Assembly (NCBI RefSeq): GCF_013155465.1
Contig: NZ_JABJVX010000007.1
Location: forward strand, 124,001 to 188,000
Origin: Alterinioella nitratireducens
GTDB taxonomy: Bacteria > Pseudomonadota > Alphaproteobacteria > Rhodobacterales > Rhodobacteraceae
Direction: 5' to 3'
Length of the DNA stretch: 64,000 nucleotides
Under the pieces are notes generated by a model. The model had not been told where the DNA came from. It made no database searches and saw only the letters and a list, made by a program, of their open reading frames with translations. Position numbers and translations under genes: made by a program. Positions 17,652 through 25,788 of the stretch are shown here, one piece after another. Within the stretch, counting starts at the first letter, position 1, and each line of letters begins with the position of its first letter.

Positions 17652-18834
17652 AGGCGAAGAGGGCCAGGCATCCGGCGATCAGCAGTGCTGCGAAGAGGAA
17701 CGGCGCGCCCGGTGCATAGGGGCTGGCGTCCTCGCGGGAGAACCACCAGAAGATCTGGGTCATCACCAGGGGCGAGATGATGGTCGCGATTGCCTGGAGC
17801 GATCCCTGAACCCCTTGCAACTCGCCTTGCTGATCGGCGCTGGCGCGCTGGCTCATCAATCCTTGCAGGGCCGGTTCGGTCATGTCGGTCAGGGCCAGGA
17901 GGGGCAGAACGGCCCAAAGCATCCAGGCCTCGCGGATCAGGCCCAGGTAGATCAGCGTCACGATGGTCAGGCAGAGGCTGCCATAGATCACCCGCCGTTC
18001 GCCGAAGCGGTGAATGATCGGTCGGATCAGGAAGGCCTGGGTGATGAAAAGGCCGATGCCGTAGGCCGCCAGCGACAGGCCCACGAGGCCTGGATCGAAG
18101 CCGAACCGCGCCTGCGTCCAATAGGCCCAAACGGCGGGATAAACCCACGAGGCGACATGGTAGATCAGGATGACGAGGAGAAGCTGCCGCATCCCCGGCA
18201 GTTTCTCCATCGCCTTGAGGCCGCCAAGCGGATTGGCGCGGCGGATGTCGAAGGTGCGGCGGTGGCGCCGTGCCAGCGTCTCGCGCAGGACGACCCAACC
18301 GAGGCCGAAATTGAGCAGCGCCAGCAGGGCCGCGCCCCAGAACGGCGCGCGCGGGTCGAGATCGCCGAGCAGGCCGCCAAGGGCAGGCCCCGCGACGAAA
18401 CCGATGCCGAACCCCGCCGCGATCAGGCCAAACTTGGCGGAGCGCTCGGGTCCGTCATAGATGTCGGCCACCATCGCGTAGATTGTCGTGTAGGTGGCCG
18501 AGGTGATGCCCGCGACGACCCGCGCCAGGATCAGCACCCAGATCGTCTGCGCCAGGGCCATCACCACGTAATCGGCGGCCAGCACAATGAGCGAGATCAG
18601 CAGGATCGGGCGCCGCCCGTACCGATCCGAGAGGTTGCCCAGGACGGGCGAGAACAGGAACTGCATCACGGCGAAGATCGCCGAGAGGATCCCGCCCCAG
18701 ACCGCGGCCGAGGCGAGGCCCACCCCGCGCACCTCCTCGATCAGGTCGGGCATGACCGGGAAGATGATGCCGATCCCCATCGCGTCCAGCGTGATGGTTG
18801 CCAGGATGAAAACCAGCGTCGGGCGGTCAGCCAT
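17614..18834 (-). CDS. MFS transporter, TetA-like
   Basis: A 406-residue protein with twelve likely membrane helices. The signature LDAMGIGIIFPVMPDLIEE opens the protein and the loop motif GNLSDRYGRRPILL follows helix 2, both typical of the drug:proton antiporter DHA1 (TetA) group. The start chosen is ATG 18834, which overlaps the pcaB stop codon by 8 bp; upstream in-frame codons lie inside pcaB. Co-translation with pcaB suggests transport of an aromatic acid or pathway intermediate, though the family mostly exports drugs. Its 3' end overlaps the EEP gene on the other strand. Confidence 0.85.
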   Translation of the reverse strand: MADRPTLVFILATITLDAMGIGIIFPVMPDLIEEVRGVGLASAAVWGGILSAIFAVMQFLFSPVLGNLSDRYGRRPILLISLIVLAADYVVMALAQTIWVLILARVVAGITSATYTTIYAMVADIYDGPERSAKFGLIAAGFGIGFVAGPALGGLLGDLDPRAPFWGAALLALLNFGLGWVVLRETLARRHRRTFDIRRANPLGGLKAMEKLPGMRQLLLVILIYHVASWVYPAVWAYWTQARFGFDPGLVGLSLAAYGIGLFITQAFLIRPIIHRFGERRVIYGSLCLTIVTLIYLGLIREAWMLWAVLPLLALTDMTEPALQGLMSQRASADQQGELQGVQGSLQAIATIISPLVMTQIFWWFSREDASPYAPGAPFLFAALLIAGCLALFAFRPRRRASADAP

Positions 18835-20152
18835 CCTTGCGCGCCCGCACGGCACGGGCGAAGGCGCGGGCCTCGTCGGGCGCTTGGCCAAGGGGGGCGG
18901 ATTGGGTCAGGTCGAGGTCGGGATGGGCGCGGGCCAGAAGGTCTTGCAGGGGGGTGCCGGTTTCCTGTGCCTGCCGGCACAACGCCTTGACCTCGGCCTG
19001 CGCATCGGGGCGCGGGATATGGGCGGCAAGGGCAAAGCTGAGCGCCTCGGCATGGATGAGGCCAAGCGGATCGGAGAGGTTTTCGGCCATCCGCTCCAAC
19101 TGCGGCTCCAGCGTTTCGATCAGATCGGCGGCGGTGGTCAGCGCCTTGGCCGTGCCCATGACCATCGCGGGCAGGCTCAGCCATTCGGTGAACCACGCCG
19201 CCCCGTCGCGTTGCTGCCGATGGAGGGCGGCCCCTTGCATCGCGCCATTCAGCGCGATGACATGACGCGCCAGCGCCACCAGCACGGACGCCCCCACCGG
19301 GTTCTGTTTCTGCGGCATGGTCGAAGAGGCCCCTGCCGCGCCGAACCGCACCTCGCCACTGTCGGTCTGCGAGAGGAGCAGCAGGTCGTCGCCCAGTTTG
19401 CCAAGGCTGCCCGCCACCAGCGTCAGCCAGCCCGCCAGTTCCGTGACGCTATCGCGGGTGCTGTGCCATGAATGGCCCGGATCGCAGAGGCCAAGCGCCT
19501 CGGCCATCGCCTTGCGCAATCCGGGCGCGTCGGGGCCAAGCGCGCTGCTGGTCCCTGCCGCGCCGGAAAGCGAGACCTGCAACAGGCGGGGCCGCAATGC
19601 CGCCAGCCGGTCCAGATGCGCCAGGTGCGGCCAGCCCCAGGACGAGACGACCGCGCCGAAGCTGGTGGGGGTGGCGCTTTGGCCATAGGTGCGGGCGGTG
19701 ATGGGCGTGTCGGCTTGGGTCTCGGCCATCGCCGCCAGAGCATCCAGCAACCGGGTCTGCGTGGTCTCCATCAGGCTCAACGCCTGGCGCAGGCGCAGCG
19801 CCAGCCCGGTGTCGATGATGTCCTGAGACGTCGCCCCCCAATGCAGGTATTGCGCGTGCTCAGGCGCGTCCATCGCGGCGCGGAAGGCAGCGACCAGCGC
19901 GGGCACCGGCACGCCGTTCTGTCCCGTCGCGCCGGCAAGGCCCGAGGGGTCGATCTGCACCTCCATCGCGGCGCGGTGGATCGCCTCGGCGCTGTCCTGC
20001 GGGATCAGCCCCAAGGCACCTTGCGCCTTGGCCAACGCGCCTTCGACCAGCATCATGGCGCGGATCTCGGCGCTGTCGGTGAAGAGCCGGGCACTATCGG
20101 TGTCGGCGAAGAGGTCGCGGTAGAGCGCGCTGTCGAAGGGGCTGACGCTCAT
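18827..20152 (-). CDS. pcaB: 3-carboxy-cis,cis-muconate cycloisomerase PcaB
   Basis: A 441-residue member of the fumarase/aspartase superfamily. In the protocatechuate branch of the beta-ketoadipate pathway it lactonises 3-carboxy-muconate. The superfamily signature GAAGASSTMPQKQNPVGA lies at about 270-285, and the preceding HWGATSQDIIDTG (near 120) is typical of PcaB and adenylosuccinate lyases. A longer ORF runs upstream, but the start at 20152 overlaps pcaD by ATGA and matches the family N-terminus (MSVSPFDSALYRDLF). No pcaC, pcaH or pcaG is nearby. Confidence 0.9.
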   Translation of the reverse strand: MSVSPFDSALYRDLFADTDSARLFTDSAEIRAMMLVEGALAKAQGALGLIPQDSAEAIHRAAMEVQIDPSGLAGATGQNGVPVPALVAAFRAAMDAPEHAQYLHWGATSQDIIDTGLALRLRQALSLMETTQTRLLDALAAMAETQADTPITARTYGQSATPTSFGAVVSSWGWPHLAHLDRLAALRPRLLQVSLSGAAGTSSALGPDAPGLRKAMAEALGLCDPGHSWHSTRDSVTELAGWLTLVAGSLGKLGDDLLLLSQTDSGEVRFGAAGASSTMPQKQNPVGASVLVALARHVIALNGAMQGAALHRQQRDGAAWFTEWLSLPAMVMGTAKALTTAADLIETLEPQLERMAENLSDPLGLIHAEALSFALAAHIPRPDAQAEVKALCRQAQETGTPLQDLLARAHPDLDLTQSAPLGQAPDEARAFARAVRARKDG

Positions 20153-20946
20153 GATCCGCCCCCGTGACCGATGGAGGTCAGGAAATCGGACAAGAGCGCG
20201 GCATAGGCTTGCGGTTGTTCCGCACAGGGCAAATGCCCCGCGCCGCGCATCAGCTCGAACCGCGCGCCTGGGATAAGGTCGGCCAGGTCGCGCACCAGGT
20301 CGGGCGGCGTCGCGCCATCCTCGGAGCCTGCGATGACCATGGCGGGCAGGCGCAGACCGCTGGTCGGCGTGATGAAATCGGCCCCCGCGATGGCGGCGCA
20401 AACCCCGGCATAGCCCTCTGCGGGCGTGGTTTCGACCATGCGTTGCCAGGGCGGCATCGCGGCCCCCTCGCGGAACTTGCGGGAAAACCAGCGCTCCATG
20501 ATCGCGTCCGACATCGCGGCAAGGCCCTGCGCGTGAACCATCGCGATTCTCTCCTGCCACATCTCGCGGGTGCCGATCTTGACGCCGGTATTGGACAGCA
20601 CCACGGCCCGGATCATGTCCAGCCGCTTGGCCGCCAGCCCCTGCGCGATCATGCCGCCGACAGAGAGGCCGACCAGAACCGCCTCGCGCACCTCAAGCGC
20701 GTCCAGCAGCCCTTCGAGGTCCGACACCATCGCCCCCATGGCGTAGGGTGCGGGCGGGCAGGCGCTGAGGCCATGGCCGCGCATGTCGTAGCGGATCAGT
20801 TTCAGGCCCGCGGGCAAATGTGCCACCACATCGTCCCAGAGCCGCAGATCGGTGCCGAGCGAGTTGGAGAAGACCACCGGGGCGCCATCCGGGTCGCCAT
20901 CAATCCGGTAGTGGAGATCGGTGCCATTGACGGGAAGGCTCAACAT
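20149..20946 (-). CDS. pcaD: 3-oxoadipate enol-lactonase PcaD
   Basis: A 265-residue alpha/beta hydrolase that opens 3-oxoadipate enol-lactone to 3-oxoadipate. The oxyanion segment VVFSNSLGTDLRLWDDV (25-41) is characteristic of PcaD. The nucleophile is S95 in VGLSVGGMIAQ and the histidine lies in GAGHLPCAEQP. The ATG at 20946 is taken as start because upstream codons run into the divergent promoter region. It is the first gene of pcaD-pcaB-MFS, coupled to pcaB by ATGA. Confidence 0.9.
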   Translation of the reverse strand: MLSLPVNGTDLHYRIDGDPDGAPVVFSNSLGTDLRLWDDVVAHLPAGLKLIRYDMRGHGLSACPPAPYAMGAMVSDLEGLLDALEVREAVLVGLSVGGMIAQGLAAKRLDMIRAVVLSNTGVKIGTREMWQERIAMVHAQGLAAMSDAIMERWFSRKFREGAAMPPWQRMVETTPAEGYAGVCAAIAGADFITPTSGLRLPAMVIAGSEDGATPPDLVRDLADLIPGARFELMRGAGHLPCAEQPQAYAALLSDFLTSIGHGGGS

Positions 20947-21090
20947 GGGTCGGGTCCGGCGTTTGGATGCGATGCGTACCTTTTGCGGGCTTTGGCCCCA
21001 GGGCGCAACTGTCGCGTGCCTGGAAGGGGTTGCACCAGGGCGCACGCATCCGCATGGTCATCGCGACACCGGGCAAGGGAGCCACCGCCG
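20947..21090. promoter_or_regulatory. Divergent pcaD/alcohol dehydrogenase gap
   Basis: 144 bp between pcaD and the zinc dehydrogenase gene, so two promoters are expected. No clear operator dyad or sigma-70 boxes were recognised. No regulator gene of PcaQ or PcaR type lies next to it. Confidence 0.3.
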
Positions 21091-22176
21091 ATGACCAAAG
21101 TGAAAGCCGCCGTCTGCCATGCGTTCGGGCAGGATCTGCGCATCGAGGAGATCACCCTTCGGCCGCCCGATCTGGCCGAGGTCGAGGTGCGGCTGGAGGC
21201 GGTCGCGATCTGCCATTCCGACATATCCTACATGGACGGCGCCTGGGGCGGCGACCTGCCTGCCGTCTACGGGCATGAGGCGGCGGGGCGGATCACCGCC
21301 GTGGGGGCAGGGGTGACAGGATATCGGGTCGGGCAGAAGGTTCTGGTGACGCTGATCAAATCCTGCGGCACCTGCGGGCCTTGCGCGGGCGGCGCGCCGG
21401 TCTATTGCGACGGAACGCCCGCGGCGGAGGGGGCGATTACGCTCGCGGATGGTTCCACGGCGCTGAAGGCGATGAATTGCGGGGCCTTCGCCGAGGCCGT
21501 GGTGGTGCATCAGAGCCAGCTGGCCCCCTTGCCCGACGACATGCCCTCGGACGTGGCCAGCCTCCTGGCCTGCGGTGTCATCACCGGCATTGGCGCGGTG
21601 GTGAACACGGGACGGGTGCGGCCCGGTCAGAACGTGGTGGTGATCGGCGCGGGCGGCGTCGGCCTCAACACCATCCAGGGCGCGCGCATCGCGGGCGCGG
21701 CGCGGATCATCGCGATGGATATGTCAGAGGACAAGCTGGAGGACGCGTGCGCCTTCGGGGCGACCGACGCGCTGCTGGCGACCGGCGACAAGCCCTGGGA
21801 GGCGGTGGCCAGGATCACCGGCGGCAGGATGGCCGATGCCGTCTTTGTCACTGTCGGCGCGATCCCGGCCTATGACCAGGCGCTGCGCCTTCTGGGCAAG
21901 GGCGGCATGGCCTATGCGGTCGGGATGCCCCATTCCGGTGCCAAGGCCGAGTATGAACCGGTGATCATCGCCGCCGTCGGGCAGGGCATGAAAGGCAGCA
22001 AGATGGGCGACACCGTGCTGGCGCGGGACATTCCCTGGATGGTCGATATGTACGGGCAGGGCCGGCTGAAGCTGGATGAGCTGATCTCGGGTCGCTGGCG
22101 GCTGGACCAGATCAACGAGGCAATTGCCGACACCAAGACCGGCCATGCCCGTCGCAATGTGATCGTGCTGTCATGA
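21091..22176 (+). CDS. Zinc-dependent alcohol dehydrogenase (MDR family)
   Basis: A 361-residue medium-chain dehydrogenase. Catalytic zinc ligands C41 and H62-E63 (AICHSD, YGHEAAG) are present, and the structural zinc site has four cysteines C92, C95, C98 and C106. The NAD site is VVIGAGGVGLNTIQGA near 190. The layout resembles class III-like enzymes. The start ATG follows AAGGGA; longer in-frame ORF sequence upstream lies in the pca region antisense. It overlaps the following racemase-like gene by ATGA, suggesting a shared sugar-acid or polyol pathway. Substrate not known. Confidence 0.87.
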   Translation: MTKVKAAVCHAFGQDLRIEEITLRPPDLAEVEVRLEAVAICHSDISYMDGAWGGDLPAVYGHEAAGRITAVGAGVTGYRVGQKVLVTLIKSCGTCGPCAGGAPVYCDGTPAAEGAITLADGSTALKAMNCGAFAEAVVVHQSQLAPLPDDMPSDVASLLACGVITGIGAVVNTGRVRPGQNVVVIGAGGVGLNTIQGARIAGAARIIAMDMSEDKLEDACAFGATDALLATGDKPWEAVARITGGRMADAVFVTVGAIPAYDQALRLLGKGGMAYAVGMPHSGAKAEYEPVIIAAVGQGMKGSKMGDTVLARDIPWMVDMYGQGRLKLDELISGRWRLDQINEAIADTKTGHARRNVIVLS

Positions 22177-23396
22177 GGCTGGCGGCGCTGGAGATCTTCA
22201 CCGTTGCCCCGCCTGATCCCGGCATGGGCGGGCGCTACTGGATATTTCCCAGGCTGACCACGGCCTGCGGGATCGTGGGTTACGGCGAATGCTATGCCTC
22301 CACGGTCGGACCTGTCGCAATGCGGGCCGTGATCGAGGATGTGTTCGCGCGCTATTTCGAAGGCGAGAACCCCGAGAATGTGGAGCGGATGTTCCGCCGC
22401 ACCTATTCCAGCGGCTTTACGCAGCGCCCCGATCCGACCGTGATGGGTGCGTTTTCGGGGCTGGAGATCGCCTGTTGGGATATCCTGGGCAAGGCGCGGG
22501 ACCGCCCGGTCTGGGCGCTGATGGGCGGACGGATGAATGAGCGTGTGCGCGCCTATACCTATCTCTACCCGTTGGCGCATCACGACTCGGCGGATTTCTG
22601 GATTTCGCCCGAGATGGCGGCAGAGGCGGCTGCGGCCAAGGTCGAGGAAGGCTGGACCGCGCTCAAATTCGACCCGGCCGGCCCCTATACGATGCGCGGC
22701 GGGCAAATGCCGGCGATGTCGGACGTCACCCGTTCCGTCGCTTTCTGCAAGGCGATCCGCGAGGCCGTGGGCGACCGGGCCGACCTGCTTTTCGGCACGC
22801 ATGGGCAATTCACGCCCGGTGGTGCAATCCGCCTGGGACAGGCGTTGGAGCCCTATTCGCCGCTCTGGTTCGAGGAGCCGACGCCGCCCGACAATCACGC
22901 CGCCATGGCCGAGGTCGCGCGGGCGGTGAGGATCCCGGTGGCCACCGGCGAGCGGCTGACCACCAAGGCGGAGTTCACGCAGGTGCTGCGCGCGGGCGCG
23001 GCGACGATCCTGCAACCGGCGCTTGGCCGTGCGGGGGGCCTCTGGGAGGGCAAGAAGATCGCGACCTTGGCCGAGGGGTTCGGCGCGCAGATCGCGCCGC
23101 ATCTTTATGCCGGACCGGTGGAATGGGCGGCCAATATCCATCTGGGCGTGACCTGCCCCAACCTGCTGCTGGTCGAGACGATCGAGACGGAGTTTCATGC
23201 AGCCCTGATCGGGGCGACGATCAAGGTCGAGGAGGGGTTCATCGCCGCGCCATCGGGGCCGGGGCTTGGGATCGCCTTCAACGAGGATCTGGCGCGGGCC
23301 CATCCCTGCGACAGGGCGGGGCTGCATCTGGAAATGCAAGATGACCCATGTGACTGGCAGAACGGCAACGCCTTTGCGGGCGGCTCGCCGGAATAG
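22173..23396 (+). CDS. Mandelate racemase/muconate lactonising enzyme family protein
   Basis: A 407-residue enolase-superfamily protein with the N-terminal capping domain (1-125) and the TIM barrel after it. Candidate catalytic features are K165 (ALKFDP), H210 (FGTHGQF), E234/E235 (LWFEEP), E260 (ATGERL) and H310 (IAPHLYAG). Two positions that are usually acidic in dehydratases of this group look different: the metal-ligand aspartate before H210 is replaced (FGTHG rather than xDFHG) and the dyad aspartate is A283. Sugar-acid dehydratase is the most likely class. The gene overlaps the dehydrogenase gene by ATGA and is convergent with gntR. Confidence 0.82.
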   Translation: MRLAALEIFTVAPPDPGMGGRYWIFPRLTTACGIVGYGECYASTVGPVAMRAVIEDVFARYFEGENPENVERMFRRTYSSGFTQRPDPTVMGAFSGLEIACWDILGKARDRPVWALMGGRMNERVRAYTYLYPLAHHDSADFWISPEMAAEAAAAKVEEGWTALKFDPAGPYTMRGGQMPAMSDVTRSVAFCKAIREAVGDRADLLFGTHGQFTPGGAIRLGQALEPYSPLWFEEPTPPDNHAAMAEVARAVRIPVATGERLTTKAEFTQVLRAGAATILQPALGRAGGLWEGKKIATLAEGFGAQIAPHLYAGPVEWAANIHLGVTCPNLLLVETIETEFHAALIGATIKVEEGFIAAPSGPGLGIAFNEDLARAHPCDRAGLHLEMQDDPCDWQNGNAFAGGSPE

Positions 23397-23403
23397 CGGG
23401 CGG

Positions 23404-23447
23404 GCGGCCCGTCGACGGGCCGCACACGCGCTCGGTCGACCGAGCGC
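23404..23447. terminator. Twin perfect palindromes between convergent genes
   Basis: Two perfect 20-nt palindromes, 23404-23423 (half-site GCGGCCCGTC) and 23428-23447 (half-site GCGCTCGGTC), separated by 4 nt. Both are centred on GTCGAC. They fill the 68-bp gap between the racemase-like gene and the opposing gntR, so they probably act as a two-way terminator or mRNA 3'-end structure. Being perfect palindromes they could also bind a dimeric protein. Confidence 0.6.
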
Positions 23448-23464
23448 ATCCCCCGGTCGTTAGC

Positions 23465-24232
23465 CTAGCGCTCCTGCTCGTGGGCGTAGCGAAGCCGGGC
23501 GATTTCCTCGTTGCGCTCGATCTTCTTTTCCTGCGTCAGCGCCTCTTCGACGAAGCCCAGATGCAGCTCGATCGCAGCGCGCGCCGCATCGGGGTCGCGC
23601 GCCTGGATCGCGTCGTTGATGGCGCGGTGATGCTCCAGCAGGATGTCGCGGGTGTTGCGGTGGCGGAACATGGCGGCGCGGTTGAAGAACACGCCCTCCT
23701 TCAGCAGATCGAACATCGACCGCATCATGTGCAGCATGATCACGTTATGGCTGGCCTCGATGATGGCAAGGTGGAACTGCGCGTCCAACTCGGCCTCATC
23801 CGCGGGATTGCGCTTGGAATGGGCGGCTTCCATCTTGGTGAACAGCGTGTCGATCACCTTGAGGTCGGTCTTGGTTGCCGACAGCGCCGCGCGCGCGGCG
23901 GCGATCCCCTCCATGTCGCGGCGGAAATCGAGATAGTCGAACACGGCTTCCTCATGCGCGCTGAACAGCTTGATGAGGGCGGGGGAAAAGGCGCTGCCCA
24001 GAACCTCGGCCACGTAGATCCCCGCGCCTGCGCGCGCCGTCAGCAGGCCGCGATCCTGGAGATCCGAGACCGCCTCGCGCAGCGACGGGCGCGACACGCC
24101 GAGCCGTTCGGACAGTTCGCGTTCGGACGGCAGACGTTCGCCGGGGCGCAGGATGCCGCGCAGGATCAGCTCCTCGATCTGGTGAACGACGGATTGCGAC
24201 AGCTTTTCGGATTCGATGCGCTGGAACGGCAT
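23465..24232 (-). CDS. GntR-family regulator, FadR/FCD subfamily
   Basis: A 255-residue regulator. The N-terminal winged helix shows ERLPSERELSERLGVSRPSLREAVSDLQDRG in pieces at about 36-67. The all-helical FCD effector domain covers about 95-235, with DYLDFRRDMEG and the LEHHRAINDAI stretch, consistent with a metal-assisted carboxylate ligand. It is convergent with the racemase-like/dehydrogenase pair, which it may control. A long dyad ends 5 nt before its start codon and would hide its ribosome binding site, so autoregulation or RNA control is likely. Confidence 0.88.
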   Translation of the reverse strand: MPFQRIESEKLSQSVVHQIEELILRGILRPGERLPSERELSERLGVSRPSLREAVSDLQDRGLLTARAGAGIYVAEVLGSAFSPALIKLFSAHEEAVFDYLDFRRDMEGIAAARAALSATKTDLKVIDTLFTKMEAAHSKRNPADEAELDAQFHLAIIEASHNVIMLHMMRSMFDLLKEGVFFNRAAMFRHRNTRDILLEHHRAINDAIQARDPDAARAAIELHLGFVEEALTQEKKIERNEEIARLRYAHEQER

Positions 24233-24237
24233 GGAGG

Positions 24238-24279
24238 CACCCCCTGATTGGTCAGGTTAGATGACCACATCAGGGGGTG
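24238..24279 (-). promoter_or_regulatory. Long dyad covering the gntR ribosome binding site
   Basis: Arms CACCCCCTGAT-TGGTCA (24238-24254) and TGACCA-C-ATCAGGGGGTG (24262-24279) pair over 17 bp with one bulged base (24268) around a 7-nt loop. The 3' arm in the RNA carries GGGGG, the only Shine-Dalgarno-like run before the gntR ATG. The inner TGGTCA/TGACCA half-sites resemble GntR-type operators (TGGT..ACCA). It also lies just after the ompA lipoprotein gene and may end that transcript. Confidence 0.6.
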
Positions 24280-24299
24280 TCCAGAAAAAGCCGCCCAGG

Positions 24300-24956
24300 T
24301 CAGGCGTTTGGACGGATGAAAATCTCGACCCGGCGGTTCTGCGCGCGGCCCTCGGGCGTGAGGTTGGTGGCCACCGGCTGATCTTCGCCGCGTCCGATGC
24401 TTCGCACGCGCGAGGGGGCGACGCCCTGTTCCAGCAAGATGCCCGCAACGGCCGAGGCGCGGCGCGCCGACAGGTCCTGGTTGTATTCCGCCGACCCCGT
24501 ATTGTCGGTATGGCCCACGACCTCGACCGTGCTGTCGCGGTATTCCTGGAGGTTGCGCGCCAGCGCCCGGATGTCGGCCTGAAGATCGGCCCGCACGGCG
24601 GCGCTGTCGGTGGCGAAGAGGATGCCCTCGGGCATGGTCACCAGCAGGTAATCGCCCCGGTTGTCGATCTGGATCCGGTTATTCGCCATCGAGGCGCGCA
24701 GATCGGCGGCCTGCTGGTCCAGCGAATAGCCGATCGCGCCGCCGACAGCCGCCCCCGCCGCCGCGCCGAGCACCGCGTTGCGGCCCCGGTTGTCGTTATC
24801 CGAGGCGGCGCCGAGGAACCCGCCGAGGATGCCGCCGATGATGGCCCCGTCGCGGGTGCGGTTCTGGTTGGGGTCGGTATTGTAGGCCGGTTCGCAGGCG
24901 GCCAGCCCGAATGCGGCGATGGTGCCGAGCGCGATCATGCGGAAGGAGGTATTCAT
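24300..24956 (-). CDS. OmpA-family outer membrane lipoprotein, YiaD-like
   Basis: A 218-residue peptidoglycan-associated lipoprotein. The signal ends in a lipobox (GLAAC, lipidated C21). A glycine-zipper membrane segment follows (GAIIGGILGGFLGA and GAAAGAAVGGAIGY, about 37-76), then an OmpA C-terminal domain (105-215) with VEVVGHTDNTGSAEYNQDLSARRA and the closing NRRVEIFI. Such proteins tether the outer membrane to peptidoglycan. The start ATG has GGGAAAGG before it. A hairpin with an adjacent T-run lies 16 nt upstream of the start, in the leader. Confidence 0.9.
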   Translation of the reverse strand: MNTSFRMIALGTIAAFGLAACEPAYNTDPNQNRTRDGAIIGGILGGFLGAASDNDNRGRNAVLGAAAGAAVGGAIGYSLDQQAADLRASMANNRIQIDNRGDYLLVTMPEGILFATDSAAVRADLQADIRALARNLQEYRDSTVEVVGHTDNTGSAEYNQDLSARRASAVAGILLEQGVAPSRVRSIGRGEDQPVATNLTPEGRAQNRRVEIFIRPNA

Positions 24957-24971
24957 GGTGCTGCCTTTCCC

Positions 24972-24999
24972 AAAAAGAGGGGCCCGACTGATGCGGGCC
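24972..24999 (-). terminator. Hairpin plus T-run in front of the ompA lipoprotein gene
   Basis: On the minus strand GGCCCG (24999-24994), loop of 7, CGGGCC (24986-24981), then CCTC and TTTTT (24976-24972). It looks like an intrinsic terminator for the secreted-protein gene upstream, but lies 16 nt before the ompA-like ATG. If that gene is transcribed from further upstream it must pass this element, so it may attenuate. Confidence 0.5.
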
Positions 25000-25104
25000 T
25001 TGTTCGGCGGGACTATATCAGCCCTTACGGGTTACGGCAGGGGAAAACCATCGACAGGCGAATTATTGCCCGCCTGCCGATGAGACAAAAATCGGGCGGC
25101 GGGG

Positions 25105-25683
25105 TCAGCAGCTGGTGAACTCGACCGCCAGCGGGTTGAAGACGATGGCCCGGATCGACGTATCGCCATGCGGGTTGCTGTCGTCCGATATATCGTCGCC
25201 CATCGTGTCTCCGATCAGCCGGACCATCTGGACCGGGCCGGTCGAATCGGCGTTAACGGTCATCATCAGCGCCCCGTCCTCGGACCCCAGGCAAGTCCCC
25301 GCGCAGGTCGGGCGGGACAACACAACGGTGCCCCAGACCGGGCGATCAATGCGCGAGACGAAGCGGGCACCGTCCGACGGCTGCCAACGCCAGACCTCGA
25401 AGGTTTCTTCTGTGCGTGTGAATGATCCGTCGCCTCCCGTTTCGCGAGCCGAAAACTCGACATGAGCGAAAATCGCGCGTCCGCCGCGCCCGACTTCAAG
25501 TGTGACGCCGATATACATGTTGGGACCGTTGCCGCCGAACTCGCGGTCACCGGTGATGACGGCGGTGGGTACGATGGGCGTTGTGATCGAGGTGAGGTGC
25601 AAAATGCCTGTTTCCTGCGCCGATGCCGGTGACAGGCTGGCGAGAACGATGGCGGAGGCGGAAAGAAGGGCAAGGGGTTTCAT
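25105..25683 (-). CDS. Secreted protein of unknown function
   Basis: A 192-residue protein that I do not recognise. Residues 1-22 form a Sec signal with cleavage after SPASA. The mature part is beta-rich (ILHLTSITTPIVPTAVITGDREFGG in pieces) and acidic. It has the cysteine pair PTCAGTC near the middle and ends in a C-terminal cysteine, so disulfides are likely in the periplasm. The start at ATG 25683 follows GGAGATTCTTCCT. It stands alone with a hairpin-T-run element behind it. It may be a CHRD- or lectin-like fold, but this is not supported. Confidence 0.7.
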   Translation of the reverse strand: MKPLALLSASAIVLASLSPASAQETGILHLTSITTPIVPTAVITGDREFGGNGPNMYIGVTLEVGRGGRAIFAHVEFSARETGGDGSFTRTEETFEVWRWQPSDGARFVSRIDRPVWGTVVLSRPTCAGTCLGSEDGALMMTVNADSTGPVQMVRLIGDTMGDDISDDSNPHGDTSIRAIVFNPLAVEFTSC

Positions 25684-25788
25684 AGGAAGAATCTCCACGG
25701 AATGTGCTGAGTTGAAGTATCAGGTAGCAATATTCGTGGGTCGAATTGACGTAGGGGAAGGTTCAAAACCCGGTCGCCCTCGACCGCC

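Noticed and set aside
23404-23447. Twin palindromes as insertion-sequence ends or attachment sites
   Set aside because: No transposase, integrase or target duplication is nearby, and the flanking genes are intact.
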